5,730 bases of DNA from an uncultured Clostridia bacterium. Lineage in GTDB: Bacteria; Bacillota; Clostridia; Oscillospirales; Acutalibacteraceae. The DNA is taken from the NCBI GenBank assembly GCA_947629295.1, contig CANRDH010000113.1:1-5730 (forward strand). The letters are read 5' to 3'. Positions 4,924 to 5,730 of the stretch are shown piece after piece. Positions within the stretch are counted from its first letter, which is position 1; every line of letters begins with the position of its first letter. The position numbers and the translations under genes were made by a program. The notes under the pieces are model-generated. The model saw nothing but the letters and a program-made list of their open reading frames with translations, ran no database searches and was not told the origin of the DNA.

Positions 4924-5559
4924 TCAAAGTGCCGAATATCCGAAGCTGTTTACGAGAGCGTCAAGCTTTTCCCCCTGTTCACAGAAAGGGCAGCGGTGCG
5001 GCTTGTAGCTCTGATAATCTCCAAGGTCGTTTGGGTCAAATACCGAATTGACGGGATGCCCGTCACATTCTTCAACCGTAGCAAAAATAGAAGCAACTCC
5101 CGCAACTCTTCCGCCATAGTAATTTACGGCATCAATAGCGGCAAGTGCACTTTTACCCGTCGTCACGGAAGCGGCAAGAACAAGCACATTTTTTCCTGCA
5201 AGCATAGGAACAAGATTGTCACGGAAAATCATCTGTCCGCCTTGTATATATTCAGGCGACACTACATAAATCGTCTGGTGGGCATTCATATTCAGATAAT
5301 GGTCGCTTGTAAGTTCATCTGCAATACAGGTGCCGACAACCTCCATTCCGTCAATACAAAGAATAGTATCAACTATGGTATTTGTACGGTATTCGCTTAC
5401 CAGCTCATTGGCAACAGCCTTAGCCTCAGAAAGGCGCATTTTCTGAGTGGTAACATCAATAAAATAATTTGTGTGACTGTGCATTGTTGCAAAATGCCCT
5501 TTTTTTACACGAAGGAATACATCCTTATTTTTCGTTCTGATTTTAAACTCTTTAGTCAT
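4924..5559 (-). CDS. Orotate phosphoribosyltransferase-like protein (PyrE paralogue)
   Basis: This 211-aa protein resembles the type I phosphoribosyltransferase fold of PyrE-type enzymes, which join a base to PRPP. The PRPP-loop region is at 125-137 as NVLVLAASVTTGKS. The VTTG core is kept, but the two acidic residues that usually precede it and contact the PRPP ribose hydroxyls (as in VxxxDDxxTTG) are replaced by Ala129 and Ala130. Near the C-terminus a CPFC pair (190-193) is followed by LDALVNSFGYS, a combination I associate, from memory, with a PyrE-like family common in gut Clostridia. True orotate activity is therefore uncertain; a salvage or regulatory role is possible. No other pyrimidine genes are adjacent. 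The ATG at 5559 is preferred over the in-frame TTG at 5580 because a GGGGTGA site lies just before it. The gene has its own promoter (5602-5630) and terminator (4868-4898). Confidence 0.8.
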   Translation of the reverse strand: MTKEFKIRTKNKDVFLRVKKGHFATMHSHTNYFIDVTTQKMRLSEAKAVANELVSEYRTNTIVDTILCIDGMEVVGTCIADELTSDHYLNMNAHQTIYVVSPEYIQGGQMIFRDNLVPMLAGKNVLVLAASVTTGKSALAAIDAVNYYGGRVAGVASIFATVEECDGHPVNSVFDPNDLGDYQSYKPHRCPFCEQGEKLDALVNSFGYSAL

Positions 5560-5564
5560 AATTT

Positions 5565-5570
5565 CACCCC
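5565..5570 (-). promoter_or_regulatory. Ribosome binding site of the PyrE-like gene
   Basis: On the - strand GGGGTG (5570 to 5565), part of a GGTGA-type Shine-Dalgarno, lies 5 nt before the ATG at 5559. It would fall inside the coding sequence if the TTG at 5580 were used, which supports the ATG start and a 211-aa product. Confidence 0.7.
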
Positions 5571-5601
5571 ATATAAACAAAAATAATTTGATATATTAAT
5601 T

Positions 5602-5630
5602 ATTTTACAACAAACTGAACAATAAATCAA
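5602..5630 (-). promoter_or_regulatory. Sigma-A-type promoter of the PyrE-like gene
   Basis: On the - strand TTGATT (5630 to 5625, four of six matches) and TAAAAT (5607 to 5602, five of six matches) are separated by exactly 17 nt. Transcription should start near 5595, giving a short AT-rich leader of about 36 nt with no visible riboswitch or PyrR-like attenuator. Confidence 0.65.
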
Positions 5631-5692
5631 GCTCTAAATTAACAATTGCACATACTTTAAAAAAACAAAGCGGAATGGGTATAATCAGAAAG

Positions 5693-5710
5693 AAAAAAAC
5701 ATACCCGACC
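5693..5710 (-). terminator. Partial terminator at the right window edge
   Basis: On the - strand GGTCGGGTATG (5710 to 5700) is followed by seven Ts (5699 to 5693). This looks like the 3' arm and T-run of an intrinsic terminator whose 5' arm lies beyond the window. The + strand string at 5693-5711 closely resembles the arm of the 3826-3860 terminator with its A-run. It would end an unseen - strand gene to the right. A shorter 6-bp pairing of 5677-5682 with 5701-5706 is also possible. Confidence 0.4.
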
Positions 5711-5730
5711 TTAAATTGCATTATCAATGG

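Noticed and set aside
4996..5586. 196-codon + strand frame opposite the PyrE-like gene
   Set aside because: It is antisense to a recognisable phosphoribosyltransferase and has no family resemblance of its own.

Overview
The window looks like chromosomal DNA of a low-to-moderate GC Gram-positive Clostridia member, most likely a gut or rumen Oscillospiraceae/Ruminococcus-type bacterium. The signs are strong Shine-Dalgarno sites and sigma-A promoters, tRNA genes of which only some encode CCA, a BspA-type leucine-rich protein with a C-terminal type I-like dockerin, and a neighbouring gene for a cohesin-like surface protein. The genus is an inference; no rRNA or other marker is present.

Left part (1-545): five tRNA genes on the + strand, Val(TAC)-Asp(GTC)-Phe(GAA)-Gly(GCC), then a terminator-like hairpin, then Cys(GCA) followed by a second terminator. 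Next is luxS (570-1031), S-ribosylhomocysteine lyase of the activated methyl cycle, with all expected metal and catalytic residues.

Centre (1071-3860): a consensus sigma-A promoter (TTGACA-17-TATAAT) and a leader hairpin precede a two-gene operon. The first gene is a secreted 515-aa BspA-like LRR_5 protein ending in a two-repeat dockerin. The second, 27 bp later and apparently starting at TTG, is a 353-aa protein with a signal peptide, one cohesin-like domain, a long Ser/Thr/Gly/Asp/Glu-rich spacer, one transmembrane helix and a very acidic tail. Together they look like a self-contained display pair: a dockerin-tagged LRR protein held at the cell surface by its own membrane-anchored cohesin. 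This is the most interesting part of the window. The operon ends in a strong hairpin shared with the convergent gene.

Right part (3861-5730), all on the - strand: an extended-SDR NAD-dependent epimerase/dehydratase-like protein with an altered glycine motif (3877-4785), and an orotate phosphoribosyltransferase-like protein with a degenerate PRPP motif (4924-5559). Each has its own recognisable promoter, with a perfect 13-bp hairpin between them. The last bases seem to contain half of another terminator that runs off the window. No mobile element, CRISPR array or rRNA was seen. No stretch over 300 bases lacks a gene.
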